Notes: a model not told the origin generated them from the letters alone. 17,202 nucleotides of DNA from Bacteroidota bacterium (GCA_009936675.1 JAACDY010000074.1:1-17202), one strand, 5' to 3'; counted from the stretch's first letter, positions 1 to 8,155 are shown. Made by a program: numbers and translations.

Positions 1-1
1 C

Positions 2-646
2 GAAAAAAACAACATCAAGGTCAGAGAACTCAACCACCAAGCTGGAGATGTAGCAGGGGTAAAAACCGTAACCCTAGAACTCAATGGGGAATTTGCTTTT
101 GGCTGGCTTAAAGGTGAAAATGGAGTCCATCGTCTGGTTCGAATATCACCATTTGACAGCAATGCAAAAAGACATACTTCTTTTGCTTCAGTCTATGTTT
201 ATCCCCTAGTGGACGACAGTATAGAGATCGTGGTAAATCCCTCAGAGTTCACTTGGGAAACCATGCGTGCCAGTGGCGCAGGGGGTCAAAATGTAAACAA
301 AGTAGAAACGGCAGTCCGATTACGACACCATCCTACAGGCATCATTATTGAAAACTCGGAGACCCGTTCGCAACTGGAAAACAAAAATAAAGCCATGCAA
401 TTGTTAAAGTCCCAACTTTATGAAATTGAATTGCAAAAAAAATTATCGGCCCGTAACGAGATTGAAGCTTCCAAAAAGAAAATTGAATGGGGATCCCAGA
501 TCAGAAACTATGTGATGCACCCCTACAAATTGGTTAAAGACGTCAGAACCCAGACCGAAACCAACGATGTAGATGCTGTAATGAACGGAGCCATCGATAA
601 TTTTTTAAAAAGCTATCTAATGTTGATGGGGCAAAAAGAAACCTAA
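2..646 (+). CDS. prfB: Peptide chain release factor 2, C-terminal part (5' end outside window)
   Basis: Class I release factor that reads UGA and UAA stop codons in the ribosomal A site and triggers peptidyl-tRNA hydrolysis. Reading from base 2 the frame is open for 214 residues; about 150 N-terminal residues, including the region of the +1 programmed frameshift found in many prfB genes, lie outside the window. The stop-recognition tripeptide S-P-F (bases 146-154, in the context RISPFDS) identifies RF2 rather than RF1. The catalytic GGQ motif (bases 281-289, in SGAGGQNVNK) is intact, and the C-terminal WGSQIRNYV segment is typical of RF2. The HAD gene starts 9 bases after the TAA stop, so the two are probably cotranscribed. 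Identity is certain from the motifs. Confidence 0.96.
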   Translation, partial: EKNNIKVRELNHQAGDVAGVKTVTLELNGEFAFGWLKGENGVHRLVRISPFDSNAKRHTSFASVYVYPLVDDSIEIVVNPSEFTWETMRASGAGGQNVNKVETAVRLRHHPTGIIIENSETRSQLENKNKAMQLLKSQLYEIELQKKLSARNEIEASKKKIEWGSQIRNYVMHPYKLVKDVRTQTETNDVDAVMNGAIDNFLKSYLMLMGQKET

Positions 647-655
647 ACAACAGCT

Positions 656-1273
656 ATGAGTGAAATTAAAAACATCATTTTTGATTTGGGCGGAGTGCTC
701 ATCGATTGGAACCCTGAATACGTATATCTGGAGGTTTTTGAAGGTGATCGTAAAAAAATGCAATGGTTTTTTGATGAAATCTGCACCATGGATTGGAATG
801 AGAACCAGGATGCGGGCTATCCACTTCAACAGGCTACTGAAGATCGGGTAAAAATGTTTCCCCAATATGAGGAATGGATCAGAATGTACTATGGATGTTG
901 GGAGGAGATGTTGGGAGATTCGATCGAAGATACGGTGGAGGTTCTCAATCAATTGCTCAAAAATCCAGATTATAGGGTCGCAGCTTTGACCAATTGGAGT
1001 GCCGAGACCTTTCCGGTGGCGCTAGACCGATTTGAGTTCCTTCACCGATTTGAAGGCATTGTAGTTTCGGGAGCCGAAAATACCCGTAAGCCCTTTGCTG
1101 ATATCTACCAATTGACCCTGGATCGATTTGATTTTAAGGCTGAGGAAAGTCTTTTTATTGACGATAATCTGAGGAATGTGGAAGCAGCTTCCAACATGGG
1201 AATTCACACCATTCATTTTAAGAATCCCAAAGAATTGAAATTGAACCTCGAGGCCAAAGCGATTCGCCTTTAG
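656..1273 (+). CDS. HAD-superfamily hydrolase, subfamily IA (probable phosphatase)
   Basis: A 205-residue haloacid dehalogenase-fold protein, probably a small-molecule phosphatase; the substrate cannot be told from sequence. Motif I is FDLGGVLID with nucleophile Asp10; motif II is Thr112 in LTNWS; motif III is Lys145 in TRKPF; motif IV is the acidic pair Asp169-Asp170 in FIDDN. Residues 17-90 form the expected helical cap. The usual second Asp of motif I (DxD) is Gly12, as in the DLGNV/DLGGV branch that includes the E. coli sugar phosphatase YihX. It lies 9 bases after prfB and ends inside the dnaB stop codon on the other strand (4-base convergent overlap). Family is clear, specific function is not. 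Confidence 0.9.
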   Translation: MSEIKNIIFDLGGVLIDWNPEYVYLEVFEGDRKKMQWFFDEICTMDWNENQDAGYPLQQATEDRVKMFPQYEEWIRMYYGCWEEMLGDSIEDTVEVLNQLLKNPDYRVAALTNWSAETFPVALDRFEFLHRFEGIVVSGAENTRKPFADIYQLTLDRFDFKAEESLFIDDNLRNVEAASNMGIHTIHFKNPKELKLNLEAKAIRL

Positions 1274-1279
1274 AAAGGC
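1266..1279. repeat. Small inverted repeat over the HAD/dnaB stop codons
   Basis: GCCTT-TAGA-AAGGC forms a 5-bp stem with a 4-base loop, centred on the overlapping stop codons of the two convergent genes. It could act as a weak bidirectional pause or terminator, but no T-tract follows on either strand, so this role is inference. Confidence 0.3.
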
Positions 1280-2802
1280 ATATCATCCCCACCCTCTGGG
1301 GGAAGATCAAAAGCATCATCCGGCCCCGGCAATCGTCCGATGGGCGGATTGGAGGCATCGTTATCATTCATTTTAGATTGGAACTCATAAGGGGAATCGT
1401 TGGATTGAAGATCTTCGAATTTACCCAGATTCCCTATAAATTTCATACGAATATTGTCCAGTCCCCCATTTCGGTGTTTGGCCACAATAAACTCCGCTTG
1501 ACCAATGGATGAAGTGTGTTCTTCGTCATCCCATTCTTCAATACCGTAATACTCGGGTCTGTAAATAAAAGAAACGATATCGGCATCTTGCTCTATGGCA
1601 CCAGATTCCCTAAGGTCGGACAACATTGGACGCTTGGTTCCTCCTCTTGTTTCTACCGCTCTGGAAAGCTGAGACAGCGCAATCACAGGTATGTCCAATT
1701 CTTTGGCCAATGACTTAAGGTTTCTTGAAATGGTAGAAATTTCTTGTTCACGATTTCCCGCTTTACTGCTAGAACCTGCGGTCATTAACTGTAAATAGTC
1801 AACAATGATGAGTTTGATGTCGTGTTGTGAAGCCAGTCTTCGGGCTTTGGCACGAAGGTCGAAAATGGACAATGCAGGGGTATCGTCTATGAATAAAGGT
1901 GCTTTTTCCAGATCACCAACCTTTACATTGAGCTGTTTCCACTCGTGATCTGCCAACTTTCCCGTTCTAAGCTTTTCAGACGATAAGCCTGTCTCGGCAG
2001 ATATCAGTCGGGTAATCAGCTGTACAGAGGACATCTCCAATGAGAAAAAAGCAACAGGAGTTTGTTGGGTAACAGCCATATTTCGGGCCATAGAAAGAGT
2101 CAATGCCGTTTTACCCATACCAGGACGAGCAGCGATAATGATCAAATCACTGGGCTGCCAGCCCGAGGTGAGCAAATCCAGTTGTTCAAATCCTGTGGCC
2201 ACCCCACTCAATCCTTCTTTATTGGCAATTTCTTCAATTTTTTTCTTGGCCAACATCACCAAATTTTGGGCAGTATCAGAAGATTTTTTGATATTGCCCT
2301 GGGCTACATCATACAACTTGGATTCTGCCTCATCCAACAAGTCGAAGACATCGATAGACTCCTTGTAGGAAGACTCGATAATTTCATTGGAAATACGGAT
2401 CAAACTTCTTTGTATGTATTTCTGTAAAATAATACGCGCATGAAATTCGATATGCGCTGAGGAAGCCACTTTTTGGGTAAGTTGAACTAAATAGTAATCT
2501 CCACCGATACTTTCCAACTTTCCATTTTTTCTCAAATCGGCCGAGACCGTTAACAAGTCAATGGGCTGTGAATTTTGAAATAAATTAAAAATGGATTCGA
2601 AAATATTTTGGTGTGCCGTTTTGTAAAAAGCCTCAGGCTCGAGCAGGTCAATGACCTCGTCAACCCCTTTTTTATCGATGAGCATAGCTCCCAACACAGC
2701 CTCTTCCAGTTCGATGGCCTGAGGGGGTAGTTTTCCCTGTTGAAGGCTGATGACCGTTCCTGAAGATGGTTTATTGGCTTGAATTGGTTTGCTTTTTTCC
2801 AT
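1270..2802 (-). CDS. dnaB: Replicative DNA helicase DnaB
   Basis: Hexameric 5'-3' helicase that unwinds the replication fork. The protein has 510 residues. The N-terminal primase-interacting domain covers about residues 25-130, followed by a linker and a RecA-like domain from about 195. Walker A is ARPGMGKT (225-232, Lys231), the catalytic Glu is Glu256 in FSLEM, Walker B is LIIVDYLQLM (331-340, Asp335), and the likely arginine finger is Arg444 in KHRNGG. No intein interrupts the motifs. An extra proline- and acid-rich tail of about 35 residues ends in GGDDMPF, resembling an SSB tip. The ATG at 2802 is followed by a short charged leader. Upstream lies a 128-base gap to accA on the same strand. 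Its TAA overlaps the HAD gene stop by 4 bases. Confidence 0.98.
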   Translation of the reverse strand: MEKSKPIQANKPSSGTVISLQQGKLPPQAIELEEAVLGAMLIDKKGVDEVIDLLEPEAFYKTAHQNIFESIFNLFQNSQPIDLLTVSADLRKNGKLESIGGDYYLVQLTQKVASSAHIEFHARIILQKYIQRSLIRISNEIIESSYKESIDVFDLLDEAESKLYDVAQGNIKKSSDTAQNLVMLAKKKIEEIANKEGLSGVATGFEQLDLLTSGWQPSDLIIIAARPGMGKTALTLSMARNMAVTQQTPVAFFSLEMSSVQLITRLISAETGLSSEKLRTGKLADHEWKQLNVKVGDLEKAPLFIDDTPALSIFDLRAKARRLASQHDIKLIIVDYLQLMTAGSSSKAGNREQEISTISRNLKSLAKELDIPVIALSQLSRAVETRGGTKRPMLSDLRESGAIEQDADIVSFIYRPEYYGIEEWDDEEHTSSIGQAEFIVAKHRNGGLDNIRMKFIGNLGKFEDLQSNDSPYEFQSKMNDNDASNPPIGRLPGPDDAFDLPPEGGDDMPF

Positions 2803-2880
2803 GTGGGCTAAAGTAAACGGTTTAGTTGGTTTAGTCTGAAAATAAATGCAGGATTTATCTTACAGGGGTAAACAAATGAG

Positions 2881-2910
2881 TTGTTGATAAAAAGTTAATC
2901 TTGTTAATAA
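2881..2910 (-). repeat. Two 10-base near-repeats upstream of dnaB (TTATYAACAA)
   Basis: On the minus strand, TTATCAACAA (2881-2890) and TTATTAACAA (2901-2910) recur with a 20-base period, 80-110 bases before the dnaB start. They match the DnaA box TTATCCACA at 8 and 7 of 9 positions. In AT-rich DNA this may be chance. No exact -7 promoter element was found in this 128-base gap. Confidence 0.25.
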
Positions 2911-2930
2911 GAGCCAAAAGTGAGCGATGC

Positions 2931-3884
2931 CTAGCCTTGGAAGGTTCCCATATTGGAAAATTTTTCTCTTCTGGCTTCGATCAGTTGATCACTGTCCATT
3001 TTGTCCAATGTTCTAAAAGCATCTATCATTTGTTTTTTGACCGTTTGAAAAACCTTTTCTCGGTCATAATGTGCACCTCCAAGAGGTTCTTTAATGATTT
3101 TATCAATCAACTTGGAATTTAACATATCATTTGCAGTGAGTTTTAAAGCCTCAGCAGCAGTTTCTTTGTGTTCCCAACTTCTCCAAAGGATGGAGGAGCA
3201 GGACTCTGGAGAAATAACGGAATACCAAGTGTTTTCCAACATATAAATCAAATCTCCAACACCGATCCCCAATGCACCTCCGGAGGCTCCCTCCCCTATG
3301 ATGGTCACAATGATGGGGGTTTTGATATTGAGCATTTGATAGATGTTGTTGGCAATGGCTTGACCTTGACCTCTCTCTTCGGCACCCAATCCAGGATAGG
3401 CCCCAGGAGTATCGATAAGTGAGATGATGGGAATTCCGAATTTTTCGGCGGTTTTCATTAGTCGGAGAGCCTTGCGGTACCCCTCAGGTTTGGCCATTCC
3501 AAAGTTTCGGTATTGCCTGGTCTTGGTATTGTATCCTTTTTGTGTTCCAATGAACATAAAAGTCTGATTGTCAATTTTTCCCAAACCACCTACCATGGCC
3601 TTATCATCTCCATAATTTCTATCTCCATGCAACTCCAAAAAGCTATTGCCACAAAGTGCATTGATGTAATCCAAAGCATAAGGTCTGGAAGGATGACGGG
3701 ACATCTGCACCCGCTGCCAAGCGGAGAGGTTCCCATAGATACTTTTCTTTGTATCCTTGAGTTTTTCAGTCAGTAGTTTACAGGTTTCGGTAACATCAAC
3801 ACTGCTCTCGTCGCCTATGGCTTGACATTTAGCAATCTGCTCTTGAAGTTCTTTAACGGGAAGTTCAAAATCTAAGTATTCCAT
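2931..3884 (-). CDS. accA: Acetyl-CoA carboxylase carboxyltransferase subunit alpha
   Basis: With AccD it forms the carboxyltransferase that moves CO2 from biotin-BCCP to acetyl-CoA, giving malonyl-CoA, the first committed step of fatty acid synthesis in the cytoplasm. The 317 residues match the usual AccA length. Diagnostic segments are AWQRVQMSRHPSRPY (55-69), LHGDRNYGDD (85-94), the crotonase-fold glycine-rich stretch GEGASGGALGIGVGD (197-211) and SPESCSSILW. The ATG at 3884 begins the typical MEYLDFE N-terminus. It sits between the LptF/G-family gene (74-base gap) and dnaB (128-base gap), all on the minus strand. An exact -7 element at 3904-3911 suggests it can be transcribed independently. 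accD and the biotin subunits are not in the window. Confidence 0.98.
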   Translation of the reverse strand: MEYLDFELPVKELQEQIAKCQAIGDESSVDVTETCKLLTEKLKDTKKSIYGNLSAWQRVQMSRHPSRPYALDYINALCGNSFLELHGDRNYGDDKAMVGGLGKIDNQTFMFIGTQKGYNTKTRQYRNFGMAKPEGYRKALRLMKTAEKFGIPIISLIDTPGAYPGLGAEERGQGQAIANNIYQMLNIKTPIIVTIIGEGASGGALGIGVGDLIYMLENTWYSVISPESCSSILWRSWEHKETAAEALKLTANDMLNSKLIDKIIKEPLGGAHYDREKVFQTVKKQMIDAFRTLDKMDSDQLIEARREKFSNMGTFQG

Positions 3885-3903
3885 TCGTAAGTATCTGATA
3901 TTA

Positions 3904-3911
3904 CAAAATTA
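3904..3911 (-). promoter_or_regulatory. Bacteroidetes-type -7 element before accA
   Basis: The minus strand reads TAATTTTG, an exact TAnnTTTG match, about 20 bases before the accA ATG. No TTG/TTTG -33 box is seen at the usual spacing, so this is a half-supported promoter. Confidence 0.4.
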
Positions 3912-3958
3912 ATAATATTAGTGGATCGGTCGTAAAAATTTAATTTTAAGTTGGTGTA

Positions 3959-5032
3959 TTACCTTCTGGCTCTACGGAGCAAAAATATGGCCAGTCCTCC
4001 AAAGATAATTATGGGAAGCCATGCCCCCAGTAAAGGAGAGAAGTTCGACTTATTAACCAAAACAGAAAATATTTTATCGAAGAAGATGAATAGGAATCCC
4101 AAAGAGATTCCAAAGGCCAAGTTTACCCCCATCCCTCCTCTTCTTTTAAAAGATGAGACAGAGACACCAATCAGGGTTAAAACAAAAGCTGAAAACGGTA
4201 ATGTCCATCTTTTGTGCCTCACCAACAGATGGCTGTTGATCATTACAGACCCCCCCTCTCTTTCTTTTTCAATGAATTCGTTGAGGGGTGAGAAAGTTAA
4301 GGTTTCGGCTTTATAATTCACTGGTGCCAAATCGTCAATTTCAAAATCGAAAAGCGTATCCAATCGACTTTTCCTAAAGTAGATTTCTCGTTCATCAACA
4401 AAAGTCCTCCTTGAATAAGCTGAAAGCCTAAAAACACTATCCTTCTCTACCCATCGAATACTACTGGCTTGAATCTTAAAAGTCAATTGATTCTCTTCAA
4501 AATGCTCCAAGGTAAAATTGTTAGCACTTTTTCGAATGGGGTCATAACTGCTTACAAAAATATACTCTTTAGGATTGATTTGTTTAAAGAGATTTTTGGT
4601 TAGACGTTCACTTTTTTTATTGATGTATTTGTAGTGGAATTCATTAAAACTGGAGTTGGACTTGGGAACGATGAACATACCCGAAAAAAAGGCAAACAAT
4701 GTAATAACTCCAGCCGAGATCAGATAGGGTCTCAAAAATCGTGAAAAGGAAATCCCCGAACTCAGCAGGGCAATGATTTCAGTATTGTTGGCCAATTTTG
4801 AAGTAAACCATATCACAGCCAAAAAAAGAAATATAGGAAAGAGCAAATTGCCAAAATACCATGTGAAATCCAAGTAATAATTTAATATGGCTTCGGCAGG
4901 AACCTCGTTTTCCTTAAACTTATCGATCTTCTCCGCCATGTCCACCATGACCCCAATGGGAATAAAAAGCAGGATCATCACTACAAAAGTGGAGAGGTAT
5001 TTTTTGATGATATACCAGTCGATGATTTTCAT
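3959..5032 (-). CDS. LptF/LptG-family permease (lipopolysaccharide export)
   Basis: A 357-residue inner-membrane protein of the LptF/LptG (YjgP/YjgQ) family, which with LptB extracts LPS from the inner membrane and passes it to the periplasmic bridge. Six hydrophobic segments lie at about 12-30, 58-78, 102-122, 277-294, 302-322 and 333-352. Between the third and fourth is the periplasmic beta-rich domain (about 123-270) expected of the family. The start was set at 5032 because the frame upstream runs into tgt and the MKIIDWYIIKKYL beginning is typical. Only one base separates it from the tgt stop (TAG-T-ATG), which points to translational coupling. Whether it acts as LptF or LptG cannot be decided here. 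Confidence 0.9.
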   Translation of the reverse strand: MKIIDWYIIKKYLSTFVVMILLFIPIGVMVDMAEKIDKFKENEVPAEAILNYYLDFTWYFGNLLFPIFLFLAVIWFTSKLANNTEIIALLSSGISFSRFLRPYLISAGVITLFAFFSGMFIVPKSNSSFNEFHYKYINKKSERLTKNLFKQINPKEYIFVSSYDPIRKSANNFTLEHFEENQLTFKIQASSIRWVEKDSVFRLSAYSRRTFVDEREIYFRKSRLDTLFDFEIDDLAPVNYKAETLTFSPLNEFIEKEREGGSVMINSHLLVRHKRWTLPFSAFVLTLIGVSVSSFKRRGGMGVNLAFGISLGFLFIFFDKIFSVLVNKSNFSPLLGAWLPIIIFGGLAIFLLRRARR

Positions 5033-5033
5033 A

Positions 5034-6164
5034 CTACAATCGATTGTCCATTTGACGACACATTTGGTTTTTCCATTGGGTAAAATCACCCACTAAGATA
5101 TGTTTTCTGGCCTCTCTTACCAACCACAGATAAAAACTAAGATTGTGAAGGGTAGCGATCTGTTTGCCCAACATTTCATTTACGGTAAATAAATGCCGCA
5201 AATATGCTTTTGAGTAATCCGTATCGGCATAACAGTAATTGGCTGAGTCGATGGGAGAAAAATCATTTTCCCACTTTTTATTTTTGATGTTTAGGGTCCC
5301 TTCTGCGGTGAATAGCATACCATTTCTGGCATTTCTGGCAGGCATAACACAATCAAACATATCAACGCCCAAGGCAATATTTTCCAGTATGTTAATGGGG
5401 GTTCCTACGCCCATCAAATAACGGGGTTTGTCCTCTGGCAAACGTTCACACACCACTTCAGTCATGGCATACATTTCGGGAGCAGGCTCCCCCACCGACA
5501 GTCCTCCAATGGCATTACCTGGAGCATCTTTGGAAGCGATATAGTCTGCCGATTGTTGCCTTACATCTTTATAACCACTTCCCTGAACGATGGGAAATAA
5601 AAATTGGCGGTAGTCGTATTCAAAAGGTGTTTTTTGGTGATGATCCAAACAACGATCCAGCCACCTGTGGGTCATGTGCATGGAGTCCTTGGCGTAGCCA
5701 TAGTCACAGGGATAAGGTGTACACTCGTCAAAAGCCATGATGATATCCCCTCCTATTTTTCGTTGGATTTCCACTGCACTTTCGGGTGAAAAAAAATGTT
5801 TAGAGCCATCAATATGGGATTTAAAAGTAACCCCTTCTTCTTTGATTTTTCGGTTGTCAGACAATGAATAGACCTGATAACCCCCAGAGTCGGTCAATAT
5901 GGGAGATGACCAGTTCATAAATCGGTGAAGTCCTCCCGCTTGTTGGAGAATTTCCGTACCTGGCCTGAGGTATAGGTGATAAGTATTCCCCAAGATAATG
6001 TCGGGCTTGATGTCCTGTTTTAATTCTCTTTGATGCACCCCTTTTACGGTCGCTGCCGTTCCCACCGGCATAAAAATAGGGGTTTCAATATTTCCGTGAT
6101 CCGTGGATAAACTTGCTGCTCTGGCAGATGAGGACGGATCTTTTTGAATTAAATTAAATTTCAT
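5034..6164 (-). CDS. tgt: Queuine/preQ1 tRNA-guanine transglycosylase
   Basis: Exchanges guanine-34 of GUN-anticodon tRNAs (Asp, Asn, His, Tyr) for preQ1 in queuosine synthesis. The 376 residues have the normal length. Substrate-binding DSGGYQ is at 92-97, FDECTP at 145-150 and GGLSVGE at 220-226. The nucleophile is Asp271 in MFDCVMPARNARNG. Cys148 and Val224 match the bacterial preQ1-using type. Unusually, the zinc site is incomplete: at the CxCxxC positions this protein has Asn309, Cys311 and Asp314, and only His340 of the remaining ligands is kept. The ATG at 6164 has a very short predicted leader (about 10 bases), with no room for a preQ1 riboswitch. It is the first gene of the minus-strand block. 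Confidence 0.96.
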   Translation of the reverse strand: MKFNLIQKDPSSSARAASLSTDHGNIETPIFMPVGTAATVKGVHQRELKQDIKPDIILGNTYHLYLRPGTEILQQAGGLHRFMNWSSPILTDSGGYQVYSLSDNRKIKEEGVTFKSHIDGSKHFFSPESAVEIQRKIGGDIIMAFDECTPYPCDYGYAKDSMHMTHRWLDRCLDHHQKTPFEYDYRQFLFPIVQGSGYKDVRQQSADYIASKDAPGNAIGGLSVGEPAPEMYAMTEVVCERLPEDKPRYLMGVGTPINILENIALGVDMFDCVMPARNARNGMLFTAEGTLNIKNKKWENDFSPIDSANYCYADTDYSKAYLRHLFTVNEMLGKQIATLHNLSFYLWLVREARKHILVGDFTQWKNQMCRQMDNRL

Positions 6165-6180
6165 GCTGTGTGAGATGCTG

Positions 6181-6188
6181 CAAATATA
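6181..6188 (-). promoter_or_regulatory. Bacteroidetes-type -7 element before tgt
   Basis: The minus strand reads TATATTTG followed by C, an exact TAnnTTTG match ending 17 bases before the tgt ATG. No clear -33 TTG is present at 18-21 bases. The same eight bases form the -7 box of the tRNA promoter at 11292-11299. Confidence 0.5.
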
Positions 6189-6269
6189 AGATTATGAGCA
6201 ATGATTCTACTCCATCTGAGATCTAAAAACCATGAAAATAAATATTTTCAAACAAAAGAATCTCACTCC

Positions 6270-6300
6270 TTTGTAGCTAAAGGTTGAAAGCTTACTTTTG
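6270..6300 (+). promoter_or_regulatory. Promoter for the transketolase genes
   Basis: The -33 box is TTTG (6270-6273), the spacer is 19 bases, and the -7 box is TACTTTTG (6293-6300), both exact matches to the Bacteroidetes consensus. Predicted transcription starts near 6307, leaving a leader of about 12 bases. It is divergent from the tgt promoter in a 154-base gap. Confidence 0.7.
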
Positions 6301-6318
6301 CTCTGAAAATATATCACA

Positions 6319-7164
6319 ATGCCAGACTATAATTTTTTGAACTCATTAGTTTCTCAAGTCAGAAGAGACATTTTGCGTATGGTTCACAAGGTGAATTCGG
6401 GACATCCTGGAGGATCCCTTGGCTGTACAGAATTTTTTGTTGCGCTTTATAATGAAATCATGCAGATCAAAGAGGGTTTCAATATGGATGGAGACAATGA
6501 AGATTTATTTTTCCTTTCCAACGGACATATCTCTCCGGTATTCTACAGTGTTTTAGCACGTAAGGGCTATTTCCCGGTTGAAGAACTTCAGACCTTCCGT
6601 TTGATCGACTCGAGATTACAAGGGCACCCCACCACCCACGAAGGACTCCCCGGTGTGAGAATCGCCTCGGGCTCCTTGGGACAAGGGCTGTCTGTTGCCA
6701 TTGGTGCTGCACTTTCCAAAAAATTAAATCAGGATGACAAAACCGTTTTTGCATTGATGGGAGATGGTGAATTACAAGAAGGGCAAAACTGGGAAGCCAT
6801 CATGTATGCTGCAGCAAACAAGGTGGACAATCTCATAGCCACAGTCGATCTCAACGGAAAACAAATCGATGGAGCAACCGACGATGTATTGCCTATGGGG
6901 AATATTGCCGAAAAATTTGCAGCCTTTGGCTGGGAGGTCATTCTACTTAAAGAAGGAAACGATCTCAAATCAATCATAGAAACATTAAAACTGGCCCAGA
7001 CCAAAACCGGAAAAGGCCAACCAATAGTAATCATCATGCATACAGAAATGGGTAACGGTGTCGATTATATGATGCACACCCACGCTTGGCATGGTAAGGC
7101 TCCCAATGACGAACAGTTGGAAGTGGCATTGGCTCAAAACCCAGAGAAATTGGGAGATTATTAA
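6319..7164 (+). CDS. Transketolase, N-terminal (ThDP pyrophosphate-binding) subunit
   Basis: First half of a two-gene transketolase, which moves two-carbon ketol units between sugar phosphates in the non-oxidative pentose phosphate pathway. The 281 residues cover only the PP domain. SGHPGG (27-32), GHP (102-104), GQGLS (121-125) and the Mg/ThDP motif MGDGELQEG (147-155) with Asn179 in DLNG are present, as is HAWHGK (255-260). The partner domain is the next gene, 21 bases downstream, with a good AAGGA ribosome-binding site between them. The split form is known from many bacteria and archaea. A related split enzyme such as 1-deoxyxylulose-5-phosphate synthase is less likely, because the lengths and the DLNGKQIDG region fit split transketolase. 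Confidence 0.94.
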   Translation: MPDYNFLNSLVSQVRRDILRMVHKVNSGHPGGSLGCTEFFVALYNEIMQIKEGFNMDGDNEDLFFLSNGHISPVFYSVLARKGYFPVEELQTFRLIDSRLQGHPTTHEGLPGVRIASGSLGQGLSVAIGAALSKKLNQDDKTVFALMGDGELQEGQNWEAIMYAAANKVDNLIATVDLNGKQIDGATDDVLPMGNIAEKFAAFGWEVILLKEGNDLKSIIETLKLAQTKTGKGQPIVIIMHTEMGNGVDYMMHTHAWHGKAPNDEQLEVALAQNPEKLGDY

Positions 7165-7185
7165 TTAAGGAACGGTAATCATTTT

Positions 7186-8139
7186 ATGAAAAAATATACG
7201 GATCAAGGTAAAGTAGATACCCGCTCGGGCTTTGGTGCTGGATTGACAGAATTGGGAAGAACAAACCCCAATGTCGTTGCTCTTTGTGCCGATTTGATAG
7301 GGTCACTCAAAATGCAAGATTTTATAGACGAAAACCCAGAACGGTTTTTCCAAATAGGAATTGCAGAAGCCAATATGATGGGAATTGCAGCAGGACTAAC
7401 CATTGGAGGGAAAATACCCTTTACTGGTACTTTTGCCAATTTCTCTACGGGTAGGGTTTACGATCAAATTCGACAATCCATTGCCTATTCTGATAAAAAT
7501 GTAAAAATATGTGCTTCGCATGCGGGAGTCACACTTGGTGAAGATGGTGCTACCCACCAGATTTTGGAAGATATTGGACTGATGAAAATGTTGCCCGGTA
7601 TGACGGTGATCAACCCTTGTGACTTTAACCAGACCAAAGCAGCAACAATAGCCATTGCAGCGCATCAAGGACCAGTTTATTTGCGTTTTGGTCGTCCCAA
7701 AGTGGCCAATTTTATAACCGATGATATACCTTTCGAAATCGGTAAAGGTATCGTGTTAAACCCTGGAAAAGACGTTACCATTGCCGCTACCGGTCATTTG
7801 GTATGGGAAGCTTTACAGGCTGCTGAGGTCTTGGAAGCCGAAGGCATCTCCGCAGAGGTAATCAACATCCACACCATCAAACCATTGGATACCGAACTGC
7901 TGATCTCTTCTGTTGAAAAAACAGGATGTATTGTTTCGGCCGAAGAACACAACTACCTCGGTGGTCTTGGTGAAAGTATTGCCGGTGCACTGGCCACATT
8001 TCATCCCACACCACAGGAGTTTGTTGCCACCAAAGATACTTTTGGCGAGTCGGGAACACCCGCTCAATTAATGGAAAAGTATGGGTTGAACAAAAATTCT
8101 ATCGTTGCTGCCAGCAAAAAAGCCATCAGTCGAAAATAA
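7186..8139 (+). CDS. Transketolase, C-terminal (pyrimidine-binding) subunit
   Basis: Second half of the split transketolase. The 317 residues contain the pyrimidine-binding domain (about 8-175), with Glu61 in GIAEANMMG, the residue expected to activate the ThDP aminopyrimidine ring, and the SHAGVTLGEDGATHQ segment (111-125) found in transketolases. The C-terminal transketolase domain follows (about 185-310). It must assemble with the preceding subunit because neither alone has a full ThDP site. The downstream beta-barrel gene starts 16 bases after the stop and is likely in the same transcript, although no shared function is obvious. Confidence 0.94.
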   Translation: MKKYTDQGKVDTRSGFGAGLTELGRTNPNVVALCADLIGSLKMQDFIDENPERFFQIGIAEANMMGIAAGLTIGGKIPFTGTFANFSTGRVYDQIRQSIAYSDKNVKICASHAGVTLGEDGATHQILEDIGLMKMLPGMTVINPCDFNQTKAATIAIAAHQGPVYLRFGRPKVANFITDDIPFEIGKGIVLNPGKDVTIAATGHLVWEALQAAEVLEAEGISAEVINIHTIKPLDTELLISSVEKTGCIVSAEEHNYLGGLGESIAGALATFHPTPQEFVATKDTFGESGTPAQLMEKYGLNKNSIVAASKKAISRK

Positions 8140-8155
8140 TTTTATAAATTGTGGT

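Noticed and set aside
617..952. Minus-strand open frame across prfB and the HAD gene
   Set aside because: It lies antisense to two well-supported genes, has no recognisable domain and no upstream promoter element.
2818..2835. Short tandem duplication GGTTTAGT upstream of dnaB
   Set aside because: Two copies of eight bases in AT/GT-rich DNA, with no palindrome or association with a promoter; most likely chance.
5033..5089. Upstream extension of the LptF/LptG-family gene to 5089
   Set aside because: The extra 19 residues lie inside the tgt coding end and lack membrane-protein character; the ATG at 5032, one base after the tgt stop, gives the standard N-terminus.
6165..6180. preQ1 riboswitch in front of tgt
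   Set aside because: The predicted leader is only about 10 bases and shows no hairpin or pseudoknot, so it cannot hold the aptamer.
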